A DNA stretch of 64,000 nt, from the NCBI GenBank assembly GCA_041861885.1, contig JBGVUE010000001.1:1290001-1354000 (forward strand), read 5' to 3'. Shown here in pieces: positions 49,772-60,331 of the stretch. Numbering within the stretch: the stretch's first letter is position 1; the number at the start of each line of letters is the position of its first letter. A program made the translations under genes and the position numbers. The notes below the pieces were generated by a model. It saw nothing but the letters and a program-made list of their open reading frames with translations. It was not told the origin of the DNA and did not search any database. Source of the DNA: Haloimpatiens sp. FM7315. GTDB taxonomy: Bacteria; Bacillota; Clostridia; Clostridiales; Clostridiaceae.

Positions 49772-50892
49772 ATGAAAGTAAATTTTTTTACTTCTAAAAG
49801 AGAATATGAGGATAAAAAAATGAATTTGATAGTGCTATTAAAAATGTTATAGAAGGTGGAGTTTCAACTCTTGGTGCTGAAGTTAAAGACTTTGAAAAAG
49901 CAGTAGAAGAGTATACTGGGGCTAAACATGCAATAGGGGTAGCTTCTGGTACAGATGCTTTAGTTATCGCATCTGACATACTTGGTTTTAAAGATGGAAA
50001 AGAAGTAATTACATCACCATTTACTTTTTTAGCTTCAACTTCATGTATAGCAAGACATAAAGGTAGACCTGTTTTTGTAGATATTGATGAAGAAACTTTT
50101 GATATAGATGTAAATAAAATAGAAGAAAAAATAACAGAAAATACAGTGGGAATACTTCCTATACATTTATTTTGCCAAATGGCTAATATGGATAAAATAA
50201 TGGATATAGCAAAAAAACACGATTTAAGAGTCTTAGAAGATGCAGCAGAAGCTTTTGGCATGAGATGGAAGGGAAATGGAGATAATCTAAGACACTCAGG
50301 TACTATTGGTGATATGGGTATATTCTCATTCTTCCCTACAAAAACCTTAGGTGGATATGGGGATGGAGGAATGATTGTAACTAATGATGATAAATTGGCA
50401 GAACTTGCAAGAATGTATAGAGTTCATGGAGCTTCAAGAAAATATCATTATGATTATTTAGGATATAATTCAAGACTAGATACATTACAAGCTGCTGTTT
50501 TAGGAGTTAAATTGAAACACATAGATAATGCCATAGAAAAAAGAGAGCATATAGCTAAATTATATATGGAAAGATTATCTAGTTGTAAATCAATTGAAAT
50601 TCCAAAAGTAAAAGGAGAACAAAAAAACGTATATTATGTGTTTAACATATTAGCAGAAAAAAGAGATGAACTTGCAGCATATTTAAAAGAAAATGGCATA
50701 GGAAACAGTATTTATTATCCAGTGCCACTACATCTTCAAAAATGCTTTAGTTATTTAGGATATAAAAAAGGAGATTTTCCTGTAGCTGAAAGAATTGCAG
50801 AAAAAATATTAGCTCTTCCTATATATCCAGAAATAACTGAAGAGGAAGTAGAGTTCGTTTGTGAGACTATAAACAAATTTTATAACAAATAA
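49772..50892 (+). CDS. second DegT-family sugar aminotransferase, frameshifted
   Basis: About 373 residues when repaired. MKVNFFTSKREYEDKK joins to NEFDSAIKNVIEGGVSTLG if the A run 49814-49820 has eight A. Further motifs are GVASGTDALVIA, PIHLFCQMANMD, LEDAAEAFGMRWKG and the PLP Lys in FFPTKTLGGYGDGG. It is similar to WbpE/QdtB-type enzymes acting on 3-keto sugars. AAAAGGAGG lies upstream. There are 28 bases between its stop and the dehydrogenase. Confidence 0.9.
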
Positions 50893-50920
50893 AAGTTTTG
50901 AGGTGAAGGTGAGGATATAA

Positions 50921-52237
50921 ATGAATTCATTAGCTCAAAGTTTAATTGAAAAAATACAAAATAAAACAGCTACAGTAGGAGTAGTAGGCCTTGGTTATGT
51001 TGGACTTCCTCTTGCAGTTGAAAAAGCAAAAGCTGGGTATAAAGTTATAGGATTTGATGTTCAAGATAAAAAAGTTGAACTTGTAAATGCTGGACATAAT
51101 TATATTGGAGATATAATAGATGAGCAGCTCTCAGAGTTAGTTAAAAAAGGAGCACTTAAGGCAACCACTGATTTTTCATTTGTTAAAGAAGTTGACTGTG
51201 TAGCTATTGCAGTGCCAACACCCCTTGATAAATTTAAGCAGCCAGATGTTTCTTATATAGTAAGTTCAACTGAGGATGTTTCAAAATACTTACACAAGGG
51301 TATGCTTGTTGTATTAGAAAGTACTACTTATCCTGGTACTACTGAAGAAATAGTAAAGCCAATATTAGAAAAATCTGGACTTAAATGTGGAGAAGACTTC
51401 TTCTTGGCATTTTCACCAGAGAGAGTTGACCCAGGTAATAAAAAATTCAAAACTAAAAATACTCCAAAGGTAGTTGGAGGATGTACAGAAGATTGTACTA
51501 AAGTTGCTGCAATGCTTTATAGAAACGTATTAGAAGGAGAAATCTTTGAAGTATCATCACCAGCAGTAGCTGAAATGGAAAAAATATTAGAAAATACATT
51601 TAGACATATAAACATTGGTCTTGCTAATGAAATGGCTATTTTATGTAAAAAAATGGGCATAGACATATGGGAAGTAATAGAGGCAGCTAAAACTAAGCCT
51701 TACGGTTTTATGCCCTTTTATCCAGGCCCAGGACTTGGCGGACATTGTATTCCTTTAGATCCCTTCTATTTAACTTATAAGGCTAGAGAGTATGATTATC
51801 ATACAAGGCTTATAGAAACAGCTGGAGAAATAAATGATTTTATGCCAGAGTTTGTAGTGGATAACGCTATGAGATTATTAAACGAACATAAAAAATCATT
51901 AAATGGTTCAAAAGTTCTTTTGTTAGGTGTTGCATATAAAAATGATATTGATGATATGAGAGAATCCCCAGCTTTAAAAGTTATTGAACATTTAGAGAAA
52001 AATGGAGCAAAAGTAGTATACAATGATCCATATATTAAAAGTTTTAAACATGGGGGAAAAGAATATACTTCAGTAAATTGGGAAGATGCTATTAAAGATG
52101 CAGATATTGTAGTAATAACTACAGCTCATAGCGATTATGATTATGAAAAAATTGTAAAAGAAGCTGCACTTTTATATGATACAAGAAATGCTACAAAATC
52201 AGTAAAAAACAATAGAAACAAAATAAATAAATTATAA
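50921..52237 (+). CDS. nucleotide sugar dehydrogenase (WbpA/UDP-GlcNAc or UDP-ManNAc 6-dehydrogenase type)
   Basis: 438 residues. The NAD fold is GVVGLGYVGLPLAVEKA, the catalytic Cys is in GPGLGGHCIPLDPFYL, and the C-terminal domain has LLGVAYKNDIDDMRESPA. PTPLDKFKQPDVSYI and FSPERVDPGNKKFKT are typical of WbpA-like enzymes rather than simple UDP-glucose dehydrogenase. It oxidises the C6 of a UDP-N-acetylhexosamine to a uronic acid. It is the last gene of the three-gene sugar unit. Confidence 0.88.
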   Translation: MNSLAQSLIEKIQNKTATVGVVGLGYVGLPLAVEKAKAGYKVIGFDVQDKKVELVNAGHNYIGDIIDEQLSELVKKGALKATTDFSFVKEVDCVAIAVPTPLDKFKQPDVSYIVSSTEDVSKYLHKGMLVVLESTTYPGTTEEIVKPILEKSGLKCGEDFFLAFSPERVDPGNKKFKTKNTPKVVGGCTEDCTKVAAMLYRNVLEGEIFEVSSPAVAEMEKILENTFRHINIGLANEMAILCKKMGIDIWEVIEAAKTKPYGFMPFYPGPGLGGHCIPLDPFYLTYKAREYDYHTRLIETAGEINDFMPEFVVDNAMRLLNEHKKSLNGSKVLLLGVAYKNDIDDMRESPALKVIEHLEKNGAKVVYNDPYIKSFKHGGKEYTSVNWEDAIKDADIVVITTAHSDYDYEKIVKEAALLYDTRNATKSVKNNRNKINKL

Positions 52238-52257
52238 TTAAAAATATGTTATAATAT

Positions 52258-52289
52258 AAAGGAAGATGTGTCTTATACATCTTCCTTTT
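52258..52289 (+). terminator. terminator of the nucleotide-sugar gene unit
   Basis: AAGGAAGATGT / ACATCTTCCTT with loop GTCTTAT, followed by TTTTA. Confidence 0.88.
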
Positions 52290-52322
52290 ATAAATATAGT
52301 GTTTTAGATGAGGTGAAAAATA

Positions 52323-52844
52323 ATGAAGAAAAAAATAAAAGAAATATTTAAATATGTTATTATGTTTTCTTTAATAATTTCAGTAAAATGCATTGTAGTT
52401 GATGTAGCTAATGTACAAGGGATTTCTATGAAGCCTACATTAAACAACAATAGTCCATCAGATAGGGTTATTATGCTAAGAACAAGTAAAATTACTAAGG
52501 ATTATAAAAGAGGAGAAATTGTAGTTTTTAAACCTTATGAAAGTAGTAAAGAACTTTATATTAAAAGAATTATTGCTTTGCCTTTGGATAAGGTTGAAAT
52601 AAGTAATGGAAAAGTATATGTAAATAATAATTTATTAAATGAAAATTATTTGTCCGAGTTCACAGTAACAGAACCCCAAATGAAATTAGTAGTGCCTAAG
52701 GGAGAATTGTTTGTTTTAGGAGATAACAGGGAAAATAGTAAGGATAGCAGAAGTATAGGAACTATTAGTAAAAATAAAATAATAGGAGAGGCAGTTTTTA
52801 GATTCAATTTATTTAAGCTGTCTTTAAATAAATTAGAAAATTGA
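52323..52844 (+). CDS. lepB: signal peptidase I
   Basis: 173 residues with one N-terminal transmembrane helix (about 8-28). The catalytic Ser is in VQGISMKPTLNN, the Lys in ELYIKRIIALPLD, and the family box is VLGDNRENSKDSRSIG. It cleaves signal peptides at the outer face of the membrane. AGGTG precedes the ATG. It is followed by a secreted NlpC/P60 protein with its own promoter near 52900. Confidence 0.94.
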   Translation: MKKKIKEIFKYVIMFSLIISVKCIVVDVANVQGISMKPTLNNNSPSDRVIMLRTSKITKDYKRGEIVVFKPYESSKELYIKRIIALPLDKVEISNGKVYVNNNLLNENYLSEFTVTEPQMKLVVPKGELFVLGDNRENSKDSRSIGTISKNKIIGEAVFRFNLFKLSLNKLEN

Positions 52845-52949
52845 GAAAAAACCTCTGTAGCATTATGTAAAAACATATCTACATAAAAACTACATATTTT
52901 TGGTATAATCGATGATAGGTATAATAGATAAGTGCTAAGGAGGAATATA

Positions 52950-53998
52950 ATGATAGGTATTAGAAAGATTGCAGCAATAGCTACAGTTACAGTGCTATTA
53001 ACTAACATTACAACTTTTGCATTACCACAAAATAGTACATATACTAAAAATATAAGTGAGCTGGAAAAAGAAAAAAGTAAAATAGAAATTCAGGTAGAAA
53101 AACTGGACAATAGCATAGAAAATATTATGATTGAAATTGACAAGAATAAGAAGGACTTAAATAAAATAAAAAGTGATGCAAAAAAGATTGAAGAAACTAT
53201 AATAAATACTGAAAAAGATGTACAAGCTATGGACAGCCTTTTTAGACAAAGGGCTAGAGTTATGTATATAAACGGAATTAATGGCTATATAGAAATACTT
53301 GCAGAGTCTAAAGGTATTATGGACTTTATATCAAGGTTAGATATGATAAAATTAGTTGTTAATTCTGATTCTAAAGTTATAAATGGTTTAAAAGACAAAA
53401 AAGTTGCTTTGGAAGAAAGTAAAAAGAATTTAGAAGAAAAAAGTAAAAAAATCATAGCAATTACTTCTCAAAATGAAAAACAACTAACTAAAATGAAAAA
53501 AGATAAGGCAAAGGAAATGGAGCTTGTAGCTAAAATAAATAGAAATCAAGTTTCTATAAGAAGCCAGGTAGCGATTAATACTTCAGCTCCTGTTACAAAG
53601 ACCCTTAGAGCTTCAAGGGGAGGAATGTATTCTTCTAGTGGCACTGCTTCGAATTCAAACGTTTTATCTTATGCCTATAAATTTTTAGGAGTTCCTTATT
53701 TATGGGGTGGGACATCTCCTTCTGGATTTGATTGTTCGGGTTTCACTCAGTATGTGTATTCTAATTTTGGAGTAAGTCTAGGGAGAACTACATATACCCA
53801 AATAAACAACGGAGCGGCAGTTCCAAGATCTCAATTACAACCTGGAGATTTAGTATTTTTGGATCAGCAAGTAGTCCTCATCATGTAGGAATATATGTTG
53901 GTAATAATTCTTATATACATGCTCCTAGAACAGGAGATGTAGTAAAAGTATCATCTCTTACAAGAAGTGATTTTGCAGGTGGAAGAAGAGTTAAGTAG
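52950..53998 (+). CDS. secreted NlpC/P60 cell-wall hydrolase with coiled coil, frameshifted
   Basis: About 349 residues from ATG 52950, with AAGGAGG upstream. A signal peptide spans about 1-26 (IAAIATVTVLLTNITTFALP). A long coiled coil spans about 32-195. The NlpC/P60 domain has the nucleophile in SGFDCSGFTQYV, and after repair the His in SSPHHVGIYVG and YIHAPRTGD. The T run 53856-53860 is one T short; without repair the catalytic His would be lost. This PcsB/CwlO-like layout suggests a DL-endopeptidase used in growth or division. Confidence 0.92.
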
Positions 53999-54008
53999 AT
54001 TATTAGTA

Positions 54009-54043
54009 AATACCTTAGGGATAATATCCTTGAGGTATTTTTT
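54009..54043 (+). terminator. terminator after the NlpC/P60 gene
   Basis: AATACCTTAGGGAT / ATCCTTGAGGTATT with loop AAT and TTTTTT. Confidence 0.88.
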
Positions 54044-54163
54044 ATATTAGGATATAATAAACTAAAAATATATTTAAATTAATCCATGAATAATTTTGCG
54101 AAAATTTCAAAAATTATATATAGTAGCACCATTTTTAAAAAATTTTTAATACGGAGTGAAATC

Positions 54164-54843
54164 ATGAAAAATATATTAATTCTAGGTAATGAATTGGAAC
54201 TGGCTAAAATAGTGAAAGTGTATTTAAAGTCCAATGGATATAAAGTACATTCCACAAAAAACATAAAAAAGTCAATTCAATTATTAAAAAAATATATTGT
54301 TCAGCTAGTTATTATAGACGCATTATCTCTTAATATTAGCAGTTTAGAAGTTTGCAAACTATTAAGAAAAAGTTCTGATGTGTATATATATGTATATTGC
54401 GAGTCTATAGAAGAGGGAATTGAATGTCTTAAAGCTGGGGCTGATGATTATTTTTGAAGCCAATTAATGAAAGAGAGATTATAGGGAAAGTAAATGCCTT
54501 GTATAGAAGATTAAATTCAGGCTATGAAAATGCTTTGAGTTTGAATGATGGTAAATTAAAAATTTATCATGAAAAGAGGAAGGTAGTACTAGAGAATAAA
54601 GAAATAAATCTTACACCAAATGAATTTGATATATTATCTATATTAGCTTTAAACAGGGGTAAAGCTTTTTCAAGAGAAGAACTCATAAGTAAAATATTTG
54701 GACATGATTATGAAGGTTTTGACAGGGTTATTGATGTTCATATAAAAAACTTAAGGAAAAAAATAGAAGAGGATAGTAAAAAACCAAGATATATTAAAAC
54801 TATAAACAGAGTTGGCTATAAATTTGAGGAAAGTGAATATTAA
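54164..54843 (+). CDS. OmpR-family response regulator with atypical receiver, frameshifted
   Basis: About 226 residues from ATG 54164, with ACGGAGTG before it. The receiver (1-115) starts MKNILILGNELELAK, where the usual acidic pair (DDE) is reduced to GNE. The phosphoacceptor Asp may be in LVIIDALS; the switch Thr/Ser region reads YVYCES; the Lys lies in the repaired DDYFLKP. The T run 54451-54455 is one T short. The winged helix (about 130-225) has LTPNEFDILSILALN and VIDVHIKNLRKKIEE. No histidine kinase is adjacent. Phosphorylation-independent control is possible. Confidence 0.85.
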
Positions 54844-54908
54844 AAAAATACAAAATGTCCATGTCTTTTTATAAAAGTTATCAAGTTCTTAAAATACAGG
54901 AGGAGTAT

Positions 54909-55964
54909 ATGAAAAATAAAGATAATATTTATATACTAGGTGCTGGATTTAATCAATGTATAAAGGGATGTGGTGGAGTTAATCCGCCTCTTTCTAAAAA
55001 CTTCTTTAGCACTATATTAAAAAGCTCTAGATATTTAGATGAAGATTATGCTTATAAGTTTGATTCTGTTTTTAGATATATAAATAAATATTGGAAGATT
55101 GATTTAAATAGACTAAAAGAGGATTATTTAGATGTAGAAGAGTGTTTTACCTTTTTGCAGCTTCAAATTATTGAAGCTATAGAAAATAAAGATAAAGAAG
55201 TGGTTTATAATTTATTAAAAATTAATAATTTATTAAAGATAATGTTTATAGAATTTTTGTACGGATTTCAAGATTATATAAAATACTCTGATACAATGAA
55301 GGAATTTGGAAAGTTTGTTTATAATGAGAAGGCAACTGTAATTACATTTAATTATGACTGTAATTTAGAAAAGGCCATTAAGTGTTCTACTGGAGTTTGC
55401 GTAGAAACACCTTTGATTTATGATGTGTTTTTTAATAAGACAGGAAACTTAAATAGGTTAAAAAATACAAAATCAGAAATAGATTTTAGAATATTAAAAA
55501 TGCATGGTTCTTTAAATTGGTTTAAGAAAATATACAAGGAAAACAATTTTCAAGATCAGTTGGGATTTAAGGAAGAGGTGATATTATCTAGTGAAGAATG
55601 GTGGATAAAATATCTAGATTCCTCTAAAGAAAAATATCTTTTGGATCCTATTATAATTCCCCCAGTTCTTTATAAAAATTATAATCAAAAACCTATAAAG
55701 GAAATATGGAATAGTTCAAGAAAAAAATTAACCGAATGTAAAAACCTGGTTATAATTGGGTATTCTCTTTCCTTCACGGACTTTGCTTGTAAAAAACTCC
55801 TTTTAGAAGCTTTTAAGGAAAACAAGCTTAATAAGTTAGTGGTTGTAAATCCTAATGGGAATTTGCTCTTGGATTTTAAAAAGGCAACTCATTACAATAT
55901 GCCTATAACAGTTTGTAGCAACTTGGAGGAATTTATTGAAAATAAAGATAGTGTTTTAGGTTAG
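54909..55964 (+). CDS. stand-alone SIR2-like domain protein
   Basis: 351 residues from ATG 54909, which has a perfect AGGAGG nine bases earlier; the ATG at 54855 has none. The NAD-binding opening is IYILGAGFNQ. ITFNYDCNLE carries the Asn-x-Asp, ILKMHGSLNWF the catalytic-type His, and LVIIGYSLSFTDFACKKLL the C-terminal Rossmann part. This is the SIR2_2 type seen as NADase or ADP-ribosyl hydrolase modules in phage-defence proteins and in some orphans. No effector partner, membrane helix or second domain is visible. It follows the atypical response regulator by 65 bases on the same strand. Confidence 0.78.
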   Translation: MKNKDNIYILGAGFNQCIKGCGGVNPPLSKNFFSTILKSSRYLDEDYAYKFDSVFRYINKYWKIDLNRLKEDYLDVEECFTFLQLQIIEAIENKDKEVVYNLLKINNLLKIMFIEFLYGFQDYIKYSDTMKEFGKFVYNEKATVITFNYDCNLEKAIKCSTGVCVETPLIYDVFFNKTGNLNRLKNTKSEIDFRILKMHGSLNWFKKIYKENNFQDQLGFKEEVILSSEEWWIKYLDSSKEKYLLDPIIIPPVLYKNYNQKPIKEIWNSSRKKLTECKNLVIIGYSLSFTDFACKKLLLEAFKENKLNKLVVVNPNGNLLLDFKKATHYNMPITVCSNLEEFIENKDSVLG

Positions 55965-55987
55965 GGAAGAAATAAATAATTATAGGC

Positions 55988-56029
55988 AAAAATTAAGAGA
56001 AAAGATTAAAGACTTTTCTCTTAATTTTT
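55988..56029. terminator. bidirectional terminator
   Basis: A 17-bp stem AAAAATTAAGAGAAAAG / CTTTTCTCTTAATTTTT overlaps the pflA stop codon. Confidence 0.92.
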
Positions 56030-56746
56030 GTTTGCAAAAGGATCTATAAGCTTTTGAAGCTCCTTACAAAGATTTTTGTCCATGGGTGGAAGATCCTTTA
56101 GTTTATATTCAATCCCTAATTTTTTATACTTATCGATGCCTAGAGTATGATAGGGAAGAAGCTCAATTTTTTCTACCTTTTGAATATTATTTTTTATAAA
56201 TTCACCTAATTTTAGTATGTGTTCTTTTGAATCTGTTATGCCAGGAACTACAACATGTCTTATCCAAACTTTTGCGGTACTTTTGTTTAATGCTTTAGTA
56301 AATTCCAAAAATTTATCGTTTCCTTGGCCAGTTAGTTTATTATAGTCATCTTTTTCTATATGCTTTACATCTAATAAAACTAAATCTGTATATTTTAAAA
56401 TTTCGTCATATTCACCAAAGCCGTGTCCAGCTGTATCAATAGCTGTATCAATACCTTTTTGTTTGCAAAGTTTTAATGTTTCAAGTAGAAAATCAGGTTG
56501 AAGTAATGGGTCTCCTCCAGAGAAAGTGACTCCTCCACCAGATTTTACAAAATAAGTCTTAAATCTTAATAATTTATCTACAAGTTCTTTGGGTGTAATT
56601 TCTTTACCTTCAGATAGATTCCATGTATCTGGGTTGTGGCAATAAGCACATCTAAGTGCACAGCCTTGTAGAAAAACAACAGTTCTAATTCCAGGACCAT
56701 CTACAAGTCCCATACTTTCCATAGAATGAAATTTTCCTGTAATCAT
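56021..56746 (-). CDS. pflA: pyruvate formate-lyase activating enzyme
   Basis: 241 residues, radical SAM. The cluster loop is CALRCAYCHNPD, GGVTFSGGDPLLQP binds SAM, and the start is MITGKFHSMESMGLVDGPGI. It installs the glycyl radical on PflB. GGAGG lies a few bases before the ATG on the minus strand. It lies 121 bases downstream of pflB with an intervening hairpin. Confidence 0.96.
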   Translation of the reverse strand: MITGKFHSMESMGLVDGPGIRTVVFLQGCALRCAYCHNPDTWNLSEGKEITPKELVDKLLRFKTYFVKSGGGVTFSGGDPLLQPDFLLETLKLCKQKGIDTAIDTAGHGFGEYDEILKYTDLVLLDVKHIEKDDYNKLTGQGNDKFLEFTKALNKSTAKVWIRHVVVPGITDSKEHILKLGEFIKNNIQKVEKIELLPYHTLGIDKYKKLGIEYKLKDLPPMDKNLCKELQKLIDPFANKN

Positions 56747-56768
56747 AAGTTCCTCCTTTTGTAAGTTA

Positions 56769-56823
56769 ATCCCTGAATTTAATGGAAATTAGTACTGTGT
56801 AATTATCCAATAAATCCAGGGAT
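56769..56823 (-). repeat. hairpin between pflB and pflA
   Basis: ATCCCTG-ATTTA (56769-56781) pairs with TAAAT-CAGGGAT (56811-56823). No T tract follows on the minus strand, so it probably sets transcript ends or relative stability of the two messages. Confidence 0.6.
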
Positions 56824-56867
56824 CACTTATATTATAGAATATTTGTGTGTATTTTTAAATTAATTAA

Positions 56868-59114
56868 TTAAATTTGTTCGTGGAATGTTCTCATTATAAC
56901 TTCTTTTTGTTGTTCTTTTGTCAATCTGTTAAAGTGAACAGCGTATCCAGAAACCCTTATTGTAAGAGTAGGATATTTATCAGGGTTTTCCATAGCGTCA
57001 ATTAATGTCTCTCTGTTAAAGACATTTACATTTAAATGGAATGCGTGTCTACCAAAATATCCATCGAGTAAAGAAGCTAAGTTATTTATTCTAGAATCTT
57101 CATCTTTTCCTAAAGCATCAGGTACTATTGAGAAAGTATTAGATATACCATCTTGACACCATTCTCTATAAGGTATTTTTGATACTGAGTTTAAAGATGC
57201 AAGAGCACCATTTTCATCTCTTCCGTGCATTGGGTTTGCTCCTGGTGCTAAAGGCTCTCCAACTTTTCTTCCATCAGGTGTTGAACCAGTCTTTTTACCG
57301 TATACTACATTTGAAGTAATAGTTAATGCTGATAAAGTGTGTTCTGCATTTCTATAAGTTGGATATTTCTTAAGTTCTGATGAGAATTTTTTAATTAATT
57401 CTACTGCAAAATCATCAGCTCTATCATCGTCGTTTCCGTATTTAGGGAAATCTCCTTGGATTTCAAAATCAACAGCGATTCCATCTTCGTTTCTTATTGG
57501 CTTAACTTTAGCGTATTTAATAGCACTTAATGAATCAGCAGCAACAGATAAACCAGCTACACCAAAGGCCATGAATCTGTGGAAGCTTGTATCGTGAAGA
57601 GCCATTTGTCCTGCTTCATAGGCATATTTGTCATGCATGAAGTGGATGGTGTTCATAGTGTTTACATAAAGCTTAGCAACATATTCAATAACTTTCCAGT
57701 AACTTTCTTTTACTTTTTTATAATCAAGAACTTCATCATTCATTTTTGCTATACCAGGTATAACTTTGATTAAATCACCAGTTTTAGTTTTCTTTTTTTC
57801 ATCAATACCACCGTTTATAGCATATAAAAGTGATTTTGCAAGATTAGCTCTAGCTCCGAAGAACTGCATTTGCTTACCAATTTGCATTGCAGATACGCAG
57901 CAAGCTATAGCGTAGTCATCGCCATAAATGTTTCTCATTAAGTCATCATTTTCATATTGTATAGAGTCAGTTTTTATTGACATTTCTGCACAATATTTTT
58001 TGAAGTTTTCAGGTAATCTTTCAGACCATAAAATAGTCATATTAGGTTCTGGCGCAGGTCCTAAATTAGTTAAAGTGTGTAAAAATCTATAAGAAGTCTT
58101 TGTAACAAAAGATTCACCATTTAAGCTTATACCACCAATAGATTCAGTTATCCAGTTAGGGTCTCCAGCAAATAAATCATTGTACTCAGGTGTTCTTAAG
58201 TGTCTGACTAATCTTAACTTCATAACTAGTTGGTCAATAAGTTCTTGGGCTTCAGCTTCAGTTATAAGTCTTTGTTCTAAATCTTTTTCTATAAATATGT
58301 CAAGGAAAGCAGTGTTTCTTCCAAGAGACATTGCAGCACCGTTGTTCTCTTTTACAGCGGCAAGATAGCCTAAGTATAGAAACTGAACAGCCTCTCTAGC
58401 ATTTTTTGCAGGTTCACTAATATCTATATTGTATTTAGCTGCCATATTTTTTATTTTAACCATTGCTCTAATTTGTTCAGAAACTTCTTCTCTATCTCTG
58501 ATTATTTCTTCAGTTGCAAATCCTTTTATATTTTTTAAATCTTGTTTCTTTTGTTCAATTAAGTAATCCATACCATATAAAGCAATTCTTCTATAATCAC
58601 CTATTATTCTACCTCTGCCATAAGCATCAGGAAGACCGGTTAATAATCCAACAGTTCTAGCTGTTCTAGTTTCTTTTGTATAAGCGTCAAAAACACCTTG
58701 GTTGTGAGTTTTTCTATATTCGCTAAAAGATTCTTCAAGACCATCTTTCATTTTAAAGTTATATGCGTCTAATGATTGTTCTACCATTCTAAGTCCGCCA
58801 TAAGGGTTCATTATTCTTTTTAGTGGGGCATCTGTTTGTAGTCCTACTATAACTTCATTATCTTTATCAATGTAGCCAGCTTCAAAGTTATCTATACCTG
58901 AGAATTTTGAAGTTTCTACATCAATTATTCCCTCTTTCATTTCTTTTATTATAAGTTCATAACATTCGTTCCATAATTTTTTAGTTTTTTCAGTAGTGCC
59001 TACTAAGAAGTTTTTGTCGCCTTCATATAATTTATAGTTCTTTTGTATAAAGTCTCGTACATCTATTTCTTCTGTCCAATGTCCTAAATTAAAACCTTCC
59101 CATTGTTTAAACAT
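56868..59114 (-). CDS. pflB: formate C-acetyltransferase (pyruvate formate-lyase)
   Basis: 748 residues. The active-site Cys pair is in [12 protein letters not shown], and the glycyl radical is in [11 protein letters not shown], 16 residues from the end. The start [20 protein letters not shown] is typical. It splits pyruvate to acetyl-CoA and formate under anaerobiosis. Its 5' region carries an inverted repeat TTATAACAAT / ATTGTTATAA (59133-59174), and further ACTGTATCA-type repeats lie upstream, possible redox operators. Confidence 0.97.
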   Translation of the reverse strand: MFKQWEGFNLGHWTEEIDVRDFIQKNYKLYEGDKNFLVGTTEKTKKLWNECYELIIKEMKEGIIDVETSKFSGIDNFEAGYIDKDNEVIVGLQTDAPLKRIMNPYGGLRMVEQSLDAYNFKMKDGLEESFSEYRKTHNQGVFDAYTKETRTARTVGLLTGLPDAYGRGRIIGDYRRIALYGMDYLIEQKKQDLKNIKGFATEEIIRDREEVSEQIRAMVKIKNMAAKYNIDISEPAKNAREAVQFLYLGYLAAVKENNGAAMSLGRNTAFLDIFIEKDLEQRLITEAEAQELIDQLVMKLRLVRHLRTPEYNDLFAGDPNWITESIGGISLNGESFVTKTSYRFLHTLTNLGPAPEPNMTILWSERLPENFKKYCAEMSIKTDSIQYENDDLMRNIYGDDYAIACCVSAMQIGKQMQFFGARANLAKSLLYAINGGIDEKKKTKTGDLIKVIPGIAKMNDEVLDYKKVKESYWKVIEYVAKLYVNTMNTIHFMHDKYAYEAGQMALHDTSFHRFMAFGVAGLSVAADSLSAIKYAKVKPIRNEDGIAVDFEIQGDFPKYGNDDDRADDFAVELIKKFSSELKKYPTYRNAEHTLSALTITSNVVYGKKTGSTPDGRKVGEPLAPGANPMHGRDENGALASLNSVSKIPYREWCQDGISNTFSIVPDALGKDEDSRINNLASLLDGYFGRHAFHLNVNVFNRETLIDAMENPDKYPTLTIRVSGYAVHFNRLTKEQQKEVIMRTFHEQI

Positions 59115-59507
59115 TACAAAACCTCCAAATCGTTATAACAATACTTATAAAAATGTTTTGCAGAATTGTTATAAGCTATATTTTAAACTGTATCAATTTA
59201 AAATTAAAACAGTTTTAATTTCCTTATGTGCTGATTATAGCATATGTATAGTAGATAAAGCAATATGTATTATTTAATTTTTAGAACTGTTTCAAAAAAT
59301 ATTAATTTAAATTAAAACATTAAAAAAATGATACAGTAGTTAAAACAGAATATAACAGTGAACGACATTGCTGATTTTATTGGGACTAAGTTGCTTTTAA
59401 TACTCAAATTAAATATATAAATTTTATATATTTACAAAAATATTTTATTTAATTTTTATTTGAGTTATAATATATAATGAATTACAAATAAGGAGGTGGA
59501 TTTACAG
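59115..59507. promoter_or_regulatory. divergent regulatory region of pflB and the membrane-anchored protein gene
   Basis: This 393-base AT-rich stretch holds the inverted pair TTATAACAAT (59133-59142) and ATTGTTATAA (59165-59174) within 60 bases of pflB. It also has ACTGTATCA (about 59187) with its complement TGATACAGT (about 59330). TTATAACA-type half sites resemble Rex recognition (TTGTTAA-N4-TTAACAA) only loosely. A TATAAT lies about 59472 for the rightward gene. Confidence 0.5.
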
Positions 59508-60331
59508 TTGCCAAAGCCAAGTATTTTTAGTAAGAATTATGAAAAAAACATGAAAATGAGAAGAAAGAAGAAAGCGATAGTAATAGTTTTCGTAGCTATT
59601 CTTATTTTTGCTATATATATTATTTTAGCTACAAGTGGAAAGAATCAGTTTATGAATAATATAGTTAAAAAAATTAATTGGGTTCAAAATAAAGAAAATG
59701 CTGAAGACAAGAAAATTAAAAAGACTATAGATGATGAGAAAAAAATAAAAGAAGTAAGCAAAGATAAAGAAAAAGAAGAAAAAAAGAATAAAGAAGAATA
59801 TATTAATTTAAGTATTACTGAGAGCTTAAGTTTAAAACTGTTTTATAGTGAGGTTAACGGAAAGAAAACATATACCAATGTAGAGAATAATAACTTAAAT
59901 AATGATGTGGATTTTGATATAAATCCATCTAAAAGTTCTGTTCTTATATATGAAAAACTAAATCAAAAGATTTTTTAGTTGATAATTTAGGTAAAGTTAC
60001 TGATATATCAAAAGAAAAACTTACAACATCTAAAGGATATATTTACGAGAGATATAAAGTAATTCAATTAAATAAAAATTATGTATGGTGTTCAAATCCA
60101 AGATTTATTGATGACAATAATATTGTGTTTATTAGTGAGCTCCCATACATTAAGAATGGCAGCAATAAATTTATTTGGTATGGAAATGTAGCGAATAAAA
60201 CATATAAATACATTAGAAGTTTAAAAGGAATGAACTTGGAATTTCAAAATATAACTGATAATGGAATTGCAGTTAAAATTGATGACAAGATATATTTTAT
60301 TAATGCAGAAGGAAGAGTTGTTAAAGCGTAG
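59508..60331 (+). CDS. membrane-anchored protein of unknown function, frameshifted
   Basis: About 275 residues from TTG 59508, placed 11 bases after GGAGG. A basic N-terminal tail (MKMRRKKK) precedes one transmembrane helix (AIVIVFVAILIFAIYIILAT). A very Lys/Glu-rich linker (about 60-100) leads to an extracellular beta-rich domain. The A run 59965-59968 is one A short; repair links KLNQK to DFLVDNLGKVTDIS and continues to KIYFINAEGRVVKA. The repeated WYGN, YIRSLKGM and FINAEGR strands hint at a beta-propeller-like or PepSY-like fold, but I recognise no family. Confidence 0.7.
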
